Assembly (NCBI RefSeq): GCF_004138125.1
Contig: NZ_RXHS01000005.1
Location: 124,001-188,000 of the forward strand
Direction of reading: 5' to 3'
Source: Seramator thermalis
Lineage (GTDB): Bacteria > Bacteroidota > Bacteroidia > Bacteroidales > Dysgonomonadaceae
Length of the DNA stretch: 64,000 bases
The notes beneath the pieces are model-generated. The model searched no databases, had not been told where the DNA came from, and worked only from the letters and a program-made list of their open reading frames with translations. The first letter of the stretch is position 1. Every line of letters starts with the position of its first letter. A program made the translations under genes and the position numbers. This document shows positions 18,051 to 27,107 of this stretch, one piece after another.

Positions 18051-19538
18051 TTAATTATTGAGTAAATTCAGATTTGTTTTCCACTCTTGATAAGCAGTTT
18101 CGTACTGCGATTGATTTTTTGCATCGGGTTCGATGGTCATGATCTTTTTAAGAGAGGCGAATGCTTCGTTGTGTGAAGCATAAATGCCGACACCTATTCC
18201 GGCCGCTTTGGCCGCTCCGGCCGCTCCGTCGGTATCGTAGAGTTCGATGGTTGCACCGGCAATGCTTGCGAGAGTTTCCCTGAAAACCGGACTGAGAAAC
18301 ATGTTGGCATTGCCTGCACGAATCACTTTGATGTTCATCCCCATACTCTCCATGATTTCCATACCGTATTTGAACGAAAAAACGATGCCTTCCTGCGAAG
18401 CTCTCACTACATCGGCAATGGAATGAATATTGAAATTGATGCCGTGAAACGAACATCCGATGTTTTTGTTTTCGAGAATGCGTTCGGCGCCGTTTCCGAA
18501 AGGAATCACCGACAAGCCTTTTGCTCCGATGGCAGATTGTGTGGCCAGACGATTCATATCGTCGTATGAAAGTCCCTCGCGAATCATGTTTCGCTTGATC
18601 CACGAATTCAAAATTCCCGTACCGTTAATGCACAACAAAACACCCAATCGCGGTTTTTCGGGAGAATGGTTGACATGCGCAAAAGTGTTTACGCGCGAAA
18701 GCGGGTCGTAATTTATTTCACCCAACACGCCGTAAACTACACCGGAAGTTCCCGCCGTTGAGGCAATTTCTCCCGGATTGAATACGTTGAGCGAAACGGC
18801 ATTGTTGGGCTGATCGCCGGCACGATAACTTACCGGCGTACCTTCTTTCAGCCCTAATTCGACGGCTGCGGTGGCCGAAACAGTTCCTTGAATTCCGAAT
18901 GTGGGAACAATATCGGGAATGAGGGATTTGTCGAATCCGAAATATTGCATCACATCTTCCGAGAGCCGGTTTTCCTTGAAGTCCCAAAAGATTCCTTCCG
19001 ACAGGCCTTCAACCGTTATTCCGACGGAATCGGTCAGTTTCATGGCGATATAATCGCCCGGCAGCATAATCTTGTCGATTTTACGGTAAGTCTCGGGTTC
19101 GTTTTCCTTTATCCAGGCAAGCTTTGAGGCTGTGAAGTTTCCGGGAGAATTGAGCAAAAGCGACAATGCTCTTTCCTTACCAATCGCATTAAAGGCTTTT
19201 TCGCCGTAAGCAACGGCCCGAGAGTCGCACCAGATGATCGACGGTCGCAGCACTTGACGGTTTTTGTCCACCGGAACCAGTCCGTGCATTTGCCAAGAGA
19301 TGCCGATGGCTTTGATCTCTTCCGCTTTTACTCCCGATTTTTCCATCACCGAACGATGCGCCGTTTTCAAGTTTTCCCACCACATCTCCGGGTTTTGTTC
19401 TGCCCAACCGGGATAGGCTGCATGAATCGGCATTTCGGCTTTCGGAGAAAAATCGGCGGCAACTATTTTCCCGCTTTCAGCTTCTACCAAACAGGCTTTG
19501 ACGGACGAACTACCTATGTCATATCCTAATAAATACAT
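18051..19538 (-). CDS. xylB: Xylulokinase (FGGY family)
   Basis: The 495-residue enzyme phosphorylates D-xylulose to xylulose-5-phosphate. The N-terminal FGGY phosphate-binding motif is LGYDIGSSSVKACLVE, followed by the sugar-binding segment ISWQMHGLVPVD near residue 84. The C-terminal ATP-binding half includes AGTSGVVYG and DTDGAAGAAKAAGIG. Position between uxuA and xylA and similarity to XylB make xylulose the expected substrate rather than gluconate or ribulose. The gene begins 26 bp after the uxuA stop. Confidence 0.95.
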   Translation of the reverse strand: MYLLGYDIGSSSVKACLVEAESGKIVAADFSPKAEMPIHAAYPGWAEQNPEMWWENLKTAHRSVMEKSGVKAEEIKAIGISWQMHGLVPVDKNRQVLRPSIIWCDSRAVAYGEKAFNAIGKERALSLLLNSPGNFTASKLAWIKENEPETYRKIDKIMLPGDYIAMKLTDSVGITVEGLSEGIFWDFKENRLSEDVMQYFGFDKSLIPDIVPTFGIQGTVSATAAVELGLKEGTPVSYRAGDQPNNAVSLNVFNPGEIASTAGTSGVVYGVLGEINYDPLSRVNTFAHVNHSPEKPRLGVLLCINGTGILNSWIKRNMIREGLSYDDMNRLATQSAIGAKGLSVIPFGNGAERILENKNIGCSFHGINFNIHSIADVVRASQEGIVFSFKYGMEIMESMGMNIKVIRAGNANMFLSPVFRETLASIAGATIELYDTDGAAGAAKAAGIGVGIYASHNEAFASLKKIMTIEPDAKNQSQYETAYQEWKTNLNLLNN

Positions 19539-19564
19539 GATATTTTTTTAGTTTTAATGTTGTT

Positions 19565-20749
19565 TCAGTTCATGAGATTTGATTTCATTTCATTGCGAAC
19601 GACGGCCATCATGCCTTCCACCTGCGCCAACGCAAACATTCGCCCCAAAAAGGAATAGCCCGGATTGTAATTTTTTGCGACATCATCGAGCATGAGTTTT
19701 CCGTGATCGACACGCATGGGAACAGCGGGATTTTTCTTTTCAAAAATTCGGATCAGTTCAATCAGGTTTGCTCTCCCACCCAGATGAGAAGCTTCCACGA
19801 AATCGCCGTTTTCCTTGATTTCCGTACTTCGCAAATGTACGAAAAAGGATTTTTCGGCAAATTTTTTGGCCAAATCGACTACGTCATTCTGAATTCCGGC
19901 ACTCAGCGAACCGGCACAGAACGTAAAACCGTTGGACGGACTTTCCACGGCGTCCAAAATCCACCGAATATCATTCTTGTCGCTGACAATTCTCGGCAAA
20001 CCAAATACGGGAAATGGCGGATCATCGGGATGAATGCACAATCGCATGCCGTATTTTTCTGCCACGGGAATCACCTGCTGCAGAAAATATTTCAAATTTT
20101 CACGAAGTTTTCCTTTATCGACATCTTCATATAACCGAAGCAGATTTTTAAAGGCCTCCACCGGATCTTCATTGCCGTGCACTATGCTTCGATTGATAAA
20201 TCCCTGCGTCCTGACGATAATGGTGTCGATCAATTCGGCTTTTTCGGCTTCGGTGATAACGTTTTCCAGCTCGTTCACTTGCTGCATTTCTTTCTGCGAA
20301 TAATCCTTTTCGGCATCTTTCCTCTTCAAAATCTTACAATCGAAATAGGCAAACTTGATTTTATCGAAATAGAGCGTTTGGGTGCCATCAGGCAATGTTT
20401 TATGCAAATCGGTTCTTACCCAGTCTATCACCGGCATAAAATTGTAACAAACCGTCGTAATGCCTGCTTTGCCCAAATTTTTGAGCGTTTGTTTGTAATT
20501 TTCAATCAACAAATCCCTGTCTTTTCCTCCATATTTTATTGATTCCGAAACCGGCACACTTTCCACCACAGACCAACGCAACCCGGCAGCTTCAATAAAT
20601 TTTTTCAAATCAAGAATATCTTCCGTTTGCCAAACTTCATTGTTTGGAACATCATAAAGCGACGTTACAATTCCTTCCACGCCAATTTGTCGGAGCATAT
20701 CGAGCGTGATAGGATCTTTTTTGCCAAACCATCTCCACGTTTTTTCCAT
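19565..20749 (-). CDS. uxuA: Mannonate dehydratase
   Basis: The 394-residue TIM-barrel protein dehydrates D-mannonate to 2-keto-3-deoxygluconate in glucuronate catabolism. UxuA features include the N-terminus WRWFGKKDPITLDMLRQIG, LCIHPDDPPFPVFGLPRIVS near residue 240 and MRVDHGKLMLDD near the C-terminus. It lies between the GH3 gene and xylB, so the glucuronic acid released by the two alpha-glucuronidases is its likely source. Glucuronate isomerase and mannonate oxidoreductase, needed upstream in the pathway, are not in the window. Confidence 0.97.
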   Translation of the reverse strand: MEKTWRWFGKKDPITLDMLRQIGVEGIVTSLYDVPNNEVWQTEDILDLKKFIEAAGLRWSVVESVPVSESIKYGGKDRDLLIENYKQTLKNLGKAGITTVCYNFMPVIDWVRTDLHKTLPDGTQTLYFDKIKFAYFDCKILKRKDAEKDYSQKEMQQVNELENVITEAEKAELIDTIIVRTQGFINRSIVHGNEDPVEAFKNLLRLYEDVDKGKLRENLKYFLQQVIPVAEKYGMRLCIHPDDPPFPVFGLPRIVSDKNDIRWILDAVESPSNGFTFCAGSLSAGIQNDVVDLAKKFAEKSFFVHLRSTEIKENGDFVEASHLGGRANLIELIRIFEKKNPAVPMRVDHGKLMLDDVAKNYNPGYSFLGRMFALAQVEGMMAVVRNEMKSNLMN

Positions 20750-20765
20750 ATCGAATCAACCAAAA

Positions 20766-23414
20766 TTATTCGTTTACATAAAATTTATCGCCGGTTACCT
20801 CAACATTTTTTTGAACGACCTTCGCTGCAGCAATAGATTTTTCATCGGGTTGCTTTCCGCCGACAGAAATCAACACCTTGCCTGCCTCTACGAGTGGGAT
20901 ATTTTCTTCGTTGCGTGCAGCAAACTGATGGGGTTTGAGCAGAAAATCAACCGTTTTGGTTTCGCCGGCTTTCAAATAGATTCGTCGAAATCCCTGTAAT
21001 GACCGAATCGGCTTCCGGAGTTTGCTGTCGGGCAAAGAAACATACAGTTGAACCACTTCCTCGCCGTCTTTTTTTCCCGAATTAGTTACTTCCACCGAAA
21101 CGGGAATATTTTCTCCCGATTTAACCGACGTCGGAATGCTCTTTAAACGGTAATTAAACGTTGTATAACTCAATCCGTAACCAAATTCGTACAACGGGTC
21201 GCCTTCGAAATAACGATACGTTTTTCCTTTCATGTCATAGTTTTCGAAAGCCGGAATTTGGTGAATGTCTTTATAGAAAGTAACCGGTAACCGTCCTGCC
21301 GGATTGTAATCGCCAAAAATCACGTCGGCAATCGCTGTTCCACCCGCTTGACCCGGATACCATGCTTCGACAATGGCGGGAATGTTTTCGTTCTCCCAAT
21401 TAACAGCCAACGCACTTCCGTTGAGCAGAACCAGCACCGTCGGTTTCCCCAGTTTTACAATTTCCTGCATCAATTCGGTTTGAACTTGCGGTAATTTGAT
21501 GTCGGTTCGGTCGCCTTTGTAGAATCCATCGATATTCACATTCATCTCTTCTCCTTCCAGCGACGGACTTAACCCCATGCAGAGTACCACCAAATCGGAA
21601 TTTTTTGCCAAATTTAAGGCTTCATTTTTCATATCCCTTTCTTGCACGTCCCACAACATTTGTACGTGAGGATATTCGGTGTTGTTTTGCACATATTCCA
21701 GCTCAATTTCATAAGGTTTTCCTTTTTCCAGCTTTACCGGTTCATAACCTTTTTTGGAATGATGTTCGCTTTGTCCGAAGTTTAATACTTTCCCTTCCAA
21801 TATCAGTTTAAATCCGCTGAAAGCTTCACCTCCGATGATATAATTCCCGCTTACGGGTGGGACAAGGAAGCCTTTCCAACGAACCGAAAATTGGTCGTAT
21901 TTTATATCGGGAAATGGTGCAGTTGTCCACCAAGCGAAATCAATATTTTTGTCCACACGAATGTGTTTGGGAGAACCTTCGCAGTTGACATTATCGAAAT
22001 ACTCTGCTTTTAATCCTTTTGTTTCCAGTTTTTTATCTACGTAAAAATAGTTTTCGGGAATGGGGCTCAAAAAGGGCATCCCTTCGGCCAATCTGCATCC
22101 CGGAGCGTATTTCACTTCTGCATTCGGAAGTTTATCTTTTATTCCCTGCAATGGCGAAATGGGGTGGGAGGGATAGCCGTTGTAGTTACCCGACAAAATT
22201 TCTTCGTTATCGGCATTCGGACCGATGACAGCTACTCTTTTAACTCCTTTCGAAAAAGGCAAAATTCCGTTTTCGTTTTTGAGCAATACCATCGATTTGC
22301 GTGCGGCTTCCAAAGCCAGCAACCGATGTCTCTCGCAATCTACTACACTGATGGGAATTTGTGCATATTTTACTTCTTTGTCGGGATCAAACATTCCGAG
22401 TTTCATCCTTGCCAACAACAATCTTTTGACTGAAACATCAATTTCCGATTCGGTGATCAAATTCTTCTTTACGGCATCCACCAAATGTTTGTAAGTGTCG
22501 CCACAATTCAAATCCGTACCTGCTTTCACGGCCATTGCGGCAGCTTCTTCCGGAGTGTTCACAACATGATGCTTGTCCGGCTCGTAAAAATCGCTGATCG
22601 CACCACAATCCGACACAATGTATCCCTTCAATCCCCATTTGTTGCGCAGAATGTCCTCCACATACTTGCTGCCGCAGCAAGGTTCACCGTTCAGACGCTG
22701 ATAGGCACACATCACCGAGTAAACGTTGGCTTCTTCGATAGATCTTTTGAAATGAGGTAGATAGGTTTCGGCCATATCGTATTCGTTGGGATACACATCA
22801 AAAGAATGACGAACAGCTTCTGGTCCACTGTGTACCACAAAATGTTTCGCCGTAGCCACCAGCTTCAGGTATTTCGGATCGTTGCCCTGCAAACCTTTGA
22901 TGAATGGAATAGCCATTTCGGCAGTCAGGAAGGGATCTTCGCCATACGTTTCCATGCCTCTTCCCCAACGCGGATCGCGAAAAATGTTGATGTTGGGTGT
23001 CCAGAACGTCAACCCCTGATAAATGCCCCGTTTCCCTTTTGCCGCGTAGTCGTGATGTTTGGCCCGCGCTTCGTCGGAAATCGCTGTGGCGATATCGAAC
23101 ATTTCGTCGGTATCCCACATGGCAGCCATCCCGATTGCTTGCGGAAAGACGGTTGCCAATCCCGAACGTGCCACGCCATGCAGGCATTCGTTCCACCAAT
23201 TGTAAGCCGGAATTCCCAATCGCTTGATTGCCGGCGAATCGTAGAGCATCAAACTCACCTTTTCTTCCAATGTCAGACGCGAAAGCAAATCGGTTGCTCG
23301 TTCTTCAAATGTCAATGAGGTGTCCAGGTATCGCTCAATCGGTTTACTTCCTTGAAAGAAAAGAAAGACTATGATTGAAATTAAATAAAGTGCGGAGCTA
23401 TTTATCTTTTTCAC
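20766..23414 (-). CDS. GH3 beta-xylosidase (PA14-containing), periplasmic
   Basis: The start is a GTG at 23412-23414, which directly precedes a good signal peptide; the next in-frame Met is within the catalytic domain. The 882-residue product has the GH3 N-terminal barrel with nucleophile Asp269 (GYIVSDCGAI). The C-terminal sandwich domain carries a PA14 insertion at about residues 460-600, the SPSLEGEEM loop with the likely acid/base Glu, and a fibronectin-III-like end. Bacteroidetes GH3 enzymes of this layout in xylan loci are usually beta-xylosidases. A beta-glucosidase role cannot be excluded by eye. Confidence 0.9.
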   Translation of the reverse strand: MKKINSSALYLISIIVFLFFQGSKPIERYLDTSLTFEERATDLLSRLTLEEKVSLMLYDSPAIKRLGIPAYNWWNECLHGVARSGLATVFPQAIGMAAMWDTDEMFDIATAISDEARAKHHDYAAKGKRGIYQGLTFWTPNINIFRDPRWGRGMETYGEDPFLTAEMAIPFIKGLQGNDPKYLKLVATAKHFVVHSGPEAVRHSFDVYPNEYDMAETYLPHFKRSIEEANVYSVMCAYQRLNGEPCCGSKYVEDILRNKWGLKGYIVSDCGAISDFYEPDKHHVVNTPEEAAAMAVKAGTDLNCGDTYKHLVDAVKKNLITESEIDVSVKRLLLARMKLGMFDPDKEVKYAQIPISVVDCERHRLLALEAARKSMVLLKNENGILPFSKGVKRVAVIGPNADNEEILSGNYNGYPSHPISPLQGIKDKLPNAEVKYAPGCRLAEGMPFLSPIPENYFYVDKKLETKGLKAEYFDNVNCEGSPKHIRVDKNIDFAWWTTAPFPDIKYDQFSVRWKGFLVPPVSGNYIIGGEAFSGFKLILEGKVLNFGQSEHHSKKGYEPVKLEKGKPYEIELEYVQNNTEYPHVQMLWDVQERDMKNEALNLAKNSDLVVLCMGLSPSLEGEEMNVNIDGFYKGDRTDIKLPQVQTELMQEIVKLGKPTVLVLLNGSALAVNWENENIPAIVEAWYPGQAGGTAIADVIFGDYNPAGRLPVTFYKDIHQIPAFENYDMKGKTYRYFEGDPLYEFGYGLSYTTFNYRLKSIPTSVKSGENIPVSVEVTNSGKKDGEEVVQLYVSLPDSKLRKPIRSLQGFRRIYLKAGETKTVDFLLKPHQFAARNEENIPLVEAGKVLISVGGKQPDEKSIAAAKVVQKNVEVTGDKFYVNE

Positions 23415-23441
23415 AATTAATCGAATTATAGGATTTATACG

Positions 23442-24413
23442 TTAGTTTCTCATTCCATCAATGGTCTTAATGCTACCATCCTCATTGTATTCCAATTCGG
23501 TTACTTTCATGCTTCGTAGCCATGTTTTCCCTCCCGAAGGTACGCTATCGTGGTGAAACAAATACCATTTCCCTTGAAATTCTACAATGGAGTGGTGCGT
23601 GGTCCATCCAACAACGGGTGTCAGAATAACTCCTTTGTATGTAAATGGCCCGTAAGGATTGTCTCCGATTGCATAACACAACAGATGTGTATTTCCGGTC
23701 GAATAGGAAAAATAGTACTTCCCGTTGTATTTATGCATCCAGGAAGCCTCAAAAAATCGGCGCTTATGGTCACCTGCCTTCAACGGTTCGCCCTTCTCGT
23801 CCAAAATAACCACATCGCGAGGTTCTTCAGCAAAGTTAAGCATATCGTCGCTCAGTTTTACAACTTTTGCACACAAAGCAGGCTCATCGTCTTTGGGTTC
23901 GTGACCGCACTCAATGGCTTTATTGTTGCGATAACGTTGTAATTGTCCTCCCCACAATCCGCCGAAATACATGTAAAAGTTGCCGTCGCCGTTATCGAAT
24001 ACGGCCGGATCGATGCTGTAACTTCCTTTTATGGGATCACTTTGAGGAATAAACGGACCTTCGGGTTTATCACTTGTCGCTACACCAATTCGAAAAATAT
24101 CCGTTTTATCCTTTAATGGAAAGTAAAGGTAATATTTTCTGTTTTTATATGCTGCATCTGGAGCCCATAATTGTCGTCCGGCCCACGGAATATTCTTAAT
24201 GTCGAGTGCAACACCGTGATCCGTAACTTCTCCGTCAATGGAATCCATTGAAAAAACATGATAATCGCGCATGTCGAAATGATCGCCATTATCGTTTTCC
24301 GGAATTCCGGCGTCAATATCGTGAGAAGGATAAATATAAATTTTACCGTTGAATACATGTGCCGAGGGATCGGCCGTGAATATGTCTTTTACCAAATATC
24401 TCATTTTCGCCAT
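23442..24413 (-). CDS. GH43 beta-xylosidase/alpha-L-arabinofuranosidase
   Basis: The 323-residue protein lacks a signal peptide and is probably cytoplasmic. The five-bladed propeller family 43 catalytic set is visible: general base Asp15 (FTADPSAH), pKa-modulating Asp135 (SYSIDPAVF) and acid Glu222 (RRFFEASWMHK). It resembles the subfamily found beside GH10 and GPH transporter genes in core xylan loci, where it hydrolyses imported xylo-oligosaccharides. It lies between GH10 and GH3 genes. Two in-frame ATGs (24413 and 24404) are possible starts. Confidence 0.9.
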   Translation of the reverse strand: MAKMRYLVKDIFTADPSAHVFNGKIYIYPSHDIDAGIPENDNGDHFDMRDYHVFSMDSIDGEVTDHGVALDIKNIPWAGRQLWAPDAAYKNRKYYLYFPLKDKTDIFRIGVATSDKPEGPFIPQSDPIKGSYSIDPAVFDNGDGNFYMYFGGLWGGQLQRYRNNKAIECGHEPKDDEPALCAKVVKLSDDMLNFAEEPRDVVILDEKGEPLKAGDHKRRFFEASWMHKYNGKYYFSYSTGNTHLLCYAIGDNPYGPFTYKGVILTPVVGWTTHHSIVEFQGKWYLFHHDSVPSGGKTWLRSMKVTELEYNEDGSIKTIDGMRN

Positions 24414-24435
24414 TTTTTGTTCTCCTATATTTTGT

Positions 24436-25566
24436 TTATTGGTTTGCTTCTTTGATTATTGTTTCTACAATCGGTTTTGGTTGATAATTGCGATCGAATA
24501 ACAACGGATAATCCGTCCGACCCGGAACAGGCCAGTTATTTCTCCAGCTGTCTCCGTCCGTGAGTCCCCACATGGTTACTCTGTCGATTTTGTCGGCATG
24601 TTTCAAAAACAATCTGAAAAACTCCGAGTAGTGATCGTGTGCTGCTTGAGCTACCGAATCCGGCAAACCGTTGGGATAAGGGTTCAATTGTTTCTGATAT
24701 TCATAACTTAAAGCAACATCTGCAGAAACTTTGGTACCGGGTGAAGGCAGCACAGTTAAATCCAATTCGGTAATCATCACTTTAACACCTGTTTCGGAAA
24801 ATGCGACAATACTTTTCTCTTCTTCCTCCAGCGTAGGAAAATCCATCGTCATATGTCCCTGCATGCCGATTCCGTCAATTTTAACTCCCTCCGATTGAAG
24901 TTTTTTCACCATTTTGACAACTGCATCGCGTTTTCCCTCTTTAGACATGGAATAATCGTTATAGTAAAGTTCTGCTTCGGGATCGGCCTCATGAGCAAAC
25001 TCAAAAGCCAGCCGGATAAAATCTTCCCCGATAATCTGATAGAATTTACTTTTTCTGAAAGAACCGTCATCTTCTATAGCTTCATTTACCACATCCCAAC
25101 CGTGTACTCGACCCTTGTATCGACCAACAACGGTAGTAATATGGTTTTTCATTCGTTCGATCAGCACTTCACGCGAAACATCCTTTCCGTCCTTATCCAC
25201 AAAAAACCATTTCGGGGCCTGAGAATGCCAAATAAGCGTATGGCCAACGATAAACATATTGTTTTTTTGGCCAAAATCAACGTATTGATCCGCCAAAGCG
25301 AAATCGAATTTCCCTTCCTCGGGTTGCAATACTTCGCTTTTCATGCAATTTTCGGGAGTAATCGAATTGAAATGCTCCTTGATTAATCTTACTCCGGCTG
25401 TATCTTTTCCGGTAATTTGATCGGCATTCATGGCGACTCCAATTAAAAATTTCCCTTTTAACGCTTCTTGCAAAGCTTTTTCCGATTTACTTTCCTCAGC
25501 TTTACAGTTTGCAAATAAAGCTATAACCATAAAGGAAATTACAAAATAATACGATTTCAATTTCAT
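24436..25566 (-). CDS. GH10 endo-1,4-beta-xylanase lipoprotein
   Basis: The 376-residue enzyme has a lipoprotein signal (lipobox FANC, Cys21) and a single GH10 barrel. Acid/base Glu162 is in WDVVNEAI and nucleophile Glu267 in MITELDLTV; the GHTLIWHSQ motif lies near residue 108. No binding module is present, unlike the larger GH10 at 39003. It is placed next to a GPH transporter and GH43, as in Prevotella and Bacteroides xylan clusters. It probably cuts imported xylan fragments in the periplasm, though surface display is possible because acidic residues (KAEES) follow the cysteine. Confidence 0.95.
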   Translation of the reverse strand: MKLKSYYFVISFMVIALFANCKAEESKSEKALQEALKGKFLIGVAMNADQITGKDTAGVRLIKEHFNSITPENCMKSEVLQPEEGKFDFALADQYVDFGQKNNMFIVGHTLIWHSQAPKWFFVDKDGKDVSREVLIERMKNHITTVVGRYKGRVHGWDVVNEAIEDDGSFRKSKFYQIIGEDFIRLAFEFAHEADPEAELYYNDYSMSKEGKRDAVVKMVKKLQSEGVKIDGIGMQGHMTMDFPTLEEEEKSIVAFSETGVKVMITELDLTVLPSPGTKVSADVALSYEYQKQLNPYPNGLPDSVAQAAHDHYSEFFRLFLKHADKIDRVTMWGLTDGDSWRNNWPVPGRTDYPLLFDRNYQPKPIVETIIKEANQ

Positions 25567-25589
25567 AAAAAAGATATTTAGTATGTTTA

Positions 25590-27068
25590 TTAATTATTTT
25601 TTCTTCTTTCTTCTAATTCTGCCTGAATACGTTCGTTTAATTTTTTGGAAATCGGATAGAAAAATAAAGCGCACACGCCGATAAAGAAAGTTGATGCAGG
25701 AATAAGACTGGCTGAGAGTTTAATTCCAAAAACGGCAGAATCGGTTTGAATTTGGTTTGGAACAAATCCGAATGCATCTATAATTGACCCGCAAATGGCG
25801 CCTCCAACACCAAGTCCTGCTTTCAAAGCGAAAACGATTCCGGCAAAAACAAAACCCGTTGCGCGACGGTGATTCACCCATTCGGAATGATCGGCCACAT
25901 CCCCCATCATCGCCCAAAGCAACGGAATGGTTGGTGCGTAAGCAAGGCTTTTTAAGATATTGATGACAAAAATGGACTCAATATTTTTAGGTGAGACCAC
26001 ATAGAAAAGAGTGGTGAACAATGCCGTCAGTGCCAAACAGACAATAAACACGTTGCGCTTGCCGAATATATTGGAGAGAAAGCGAGACAACAAGATCACG
26101 CCCAATAAAGTAATCATTTGCCCGATCATATTAAACAGACTAAACCCAACCGCAAAAACATCACTGTTATCGCGCGCAATCAATCCGAAAGCATCCAAAA
26201 ACTGATGCCCTGCACCATAACTCTCCCCCGCTTCACTGATTAAACCAACCTTGCTAAGGAACACAAAAAGAGCATCTTTATCCACCACATAATTAAAGTA
26301 ATAAGACATGCTGCTCCCCCACATGGCTAATGTGATGAATAGGAATAACGTAAGTACAAACATGGCTTTCCATGGTCTGTTTTGTATGATATCCTTAAAA
26401 TCTTGTTTGACTGATGTTTTCTGGTTTACCGGAGGTTCGATGCGTTCTTTTGTGGTAAAAAACGTGATCACAAACAGAACAACAACAAGAGCAGCAAAAA
26501 GAGAAATGGTTAACAGCCATCCTTTCTGCTGGTCGCCTTGTCCAAATTTCGTCACCAGAGGCAAGGTCAATCCTTGTACGACAAAAGTGGCTATAGTCGC
26601 AGTTACAAAACGATAGGTTGAGATACTCGTGCGTTCTTTTATATCGGCGGTCATCACGCCTCCTAATGAGGAATAGGGCGTATTGTTGAAGGAATAAATC
26701 GACATCAACAGAACATACGTGATGCCTGCATATAAAATCTTTCCGCGTTCCGAGAGATCGGGAGTGGTAAAAGCCAGAACAAAAAAGATGGCAAATGGCA
26801 ACGCTGTCCATAATATCCATGGGCGATACTTGCCCCATCGGGAGTTGGTTCGATCGGACAAAATTCCCACTACCGGATCGACAAACGCATCAAAAACACG
26901 GGCTATCAGTAAAATCATTCCGGCTGCAGTAGCTTTTATACCGAACACATCGGTATAAAAAAACAACTGAAACATCATTGTCATCTGAAAAACCAGGTTG
27001 GCAGCCCCATCACCCAGACTGTAACCCACTTTCTCATACCAAGGCACTTTTTGTGTAGCTGTATTCAT
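25590..27068 (-). CDS. GPH-family xyloside:cation symporter (MFS)
   Basis: The 492-residue inner-membrane protein has twelve hydrophobic segments and GPH signatures ([16 protein letters not shown] near the start, [17 protein letters not shown] near residue 76). It lies between the acetylesterase and GH10 genes, matching the transporter of the conserved Bacteroidetes xylan cluster. Import of xylo-oligosaccharides or aldouronates into the cytoplasm is the likely role. The cytoplasmic GH43 encoded downstream would then act on them. Confidence 0.93.
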   Translation of the reverse strand: MNTATQKVPWYEKVGYSLGDGAANLVFQMTMMFQLFFYTDVFGIKATAAGMILLIARVFDAFVDPVVGILSDRTNSRWGKYRPWILWTALPFAIFFVLAFTTPDLSERGKILYAGITYVLLMSIYSFNNTPYSSLGGVMTADIKERTSISTYRFVTATIATFVVQGLTLPLVTKFGQGDQQKGWLLTISLFAALVVVLFVITFFTTKERIEPPVNQKTSVKQDFKDIIQNRPWKAMFVLTLFLFITLAMWGSSMSYYFNYVVDKDALFVFLSKVGLISEAGESYGAGHQFLDAFGLIARDNSDVFAVGFSLFNMIGQMITLLGVILLSRFLSNIFGKRNVFIVCLALTALFTTLFYVVSPKNIESIFVINILKSLAYAPTIPLLWAMMGDVADHSEWVNHRRATGFVFAGIVFALKAGLGVGGAICGSIIDAFGFVPNQIQTDSAVFGIKLSASLIPASTFFIGVCALFFYPISKKLNERIQAELEERRKNN

Positions 27069-27107
27069 TACTCAATTTTTTATAGGGTTAATTAATCATT
27101 GTTTGAT

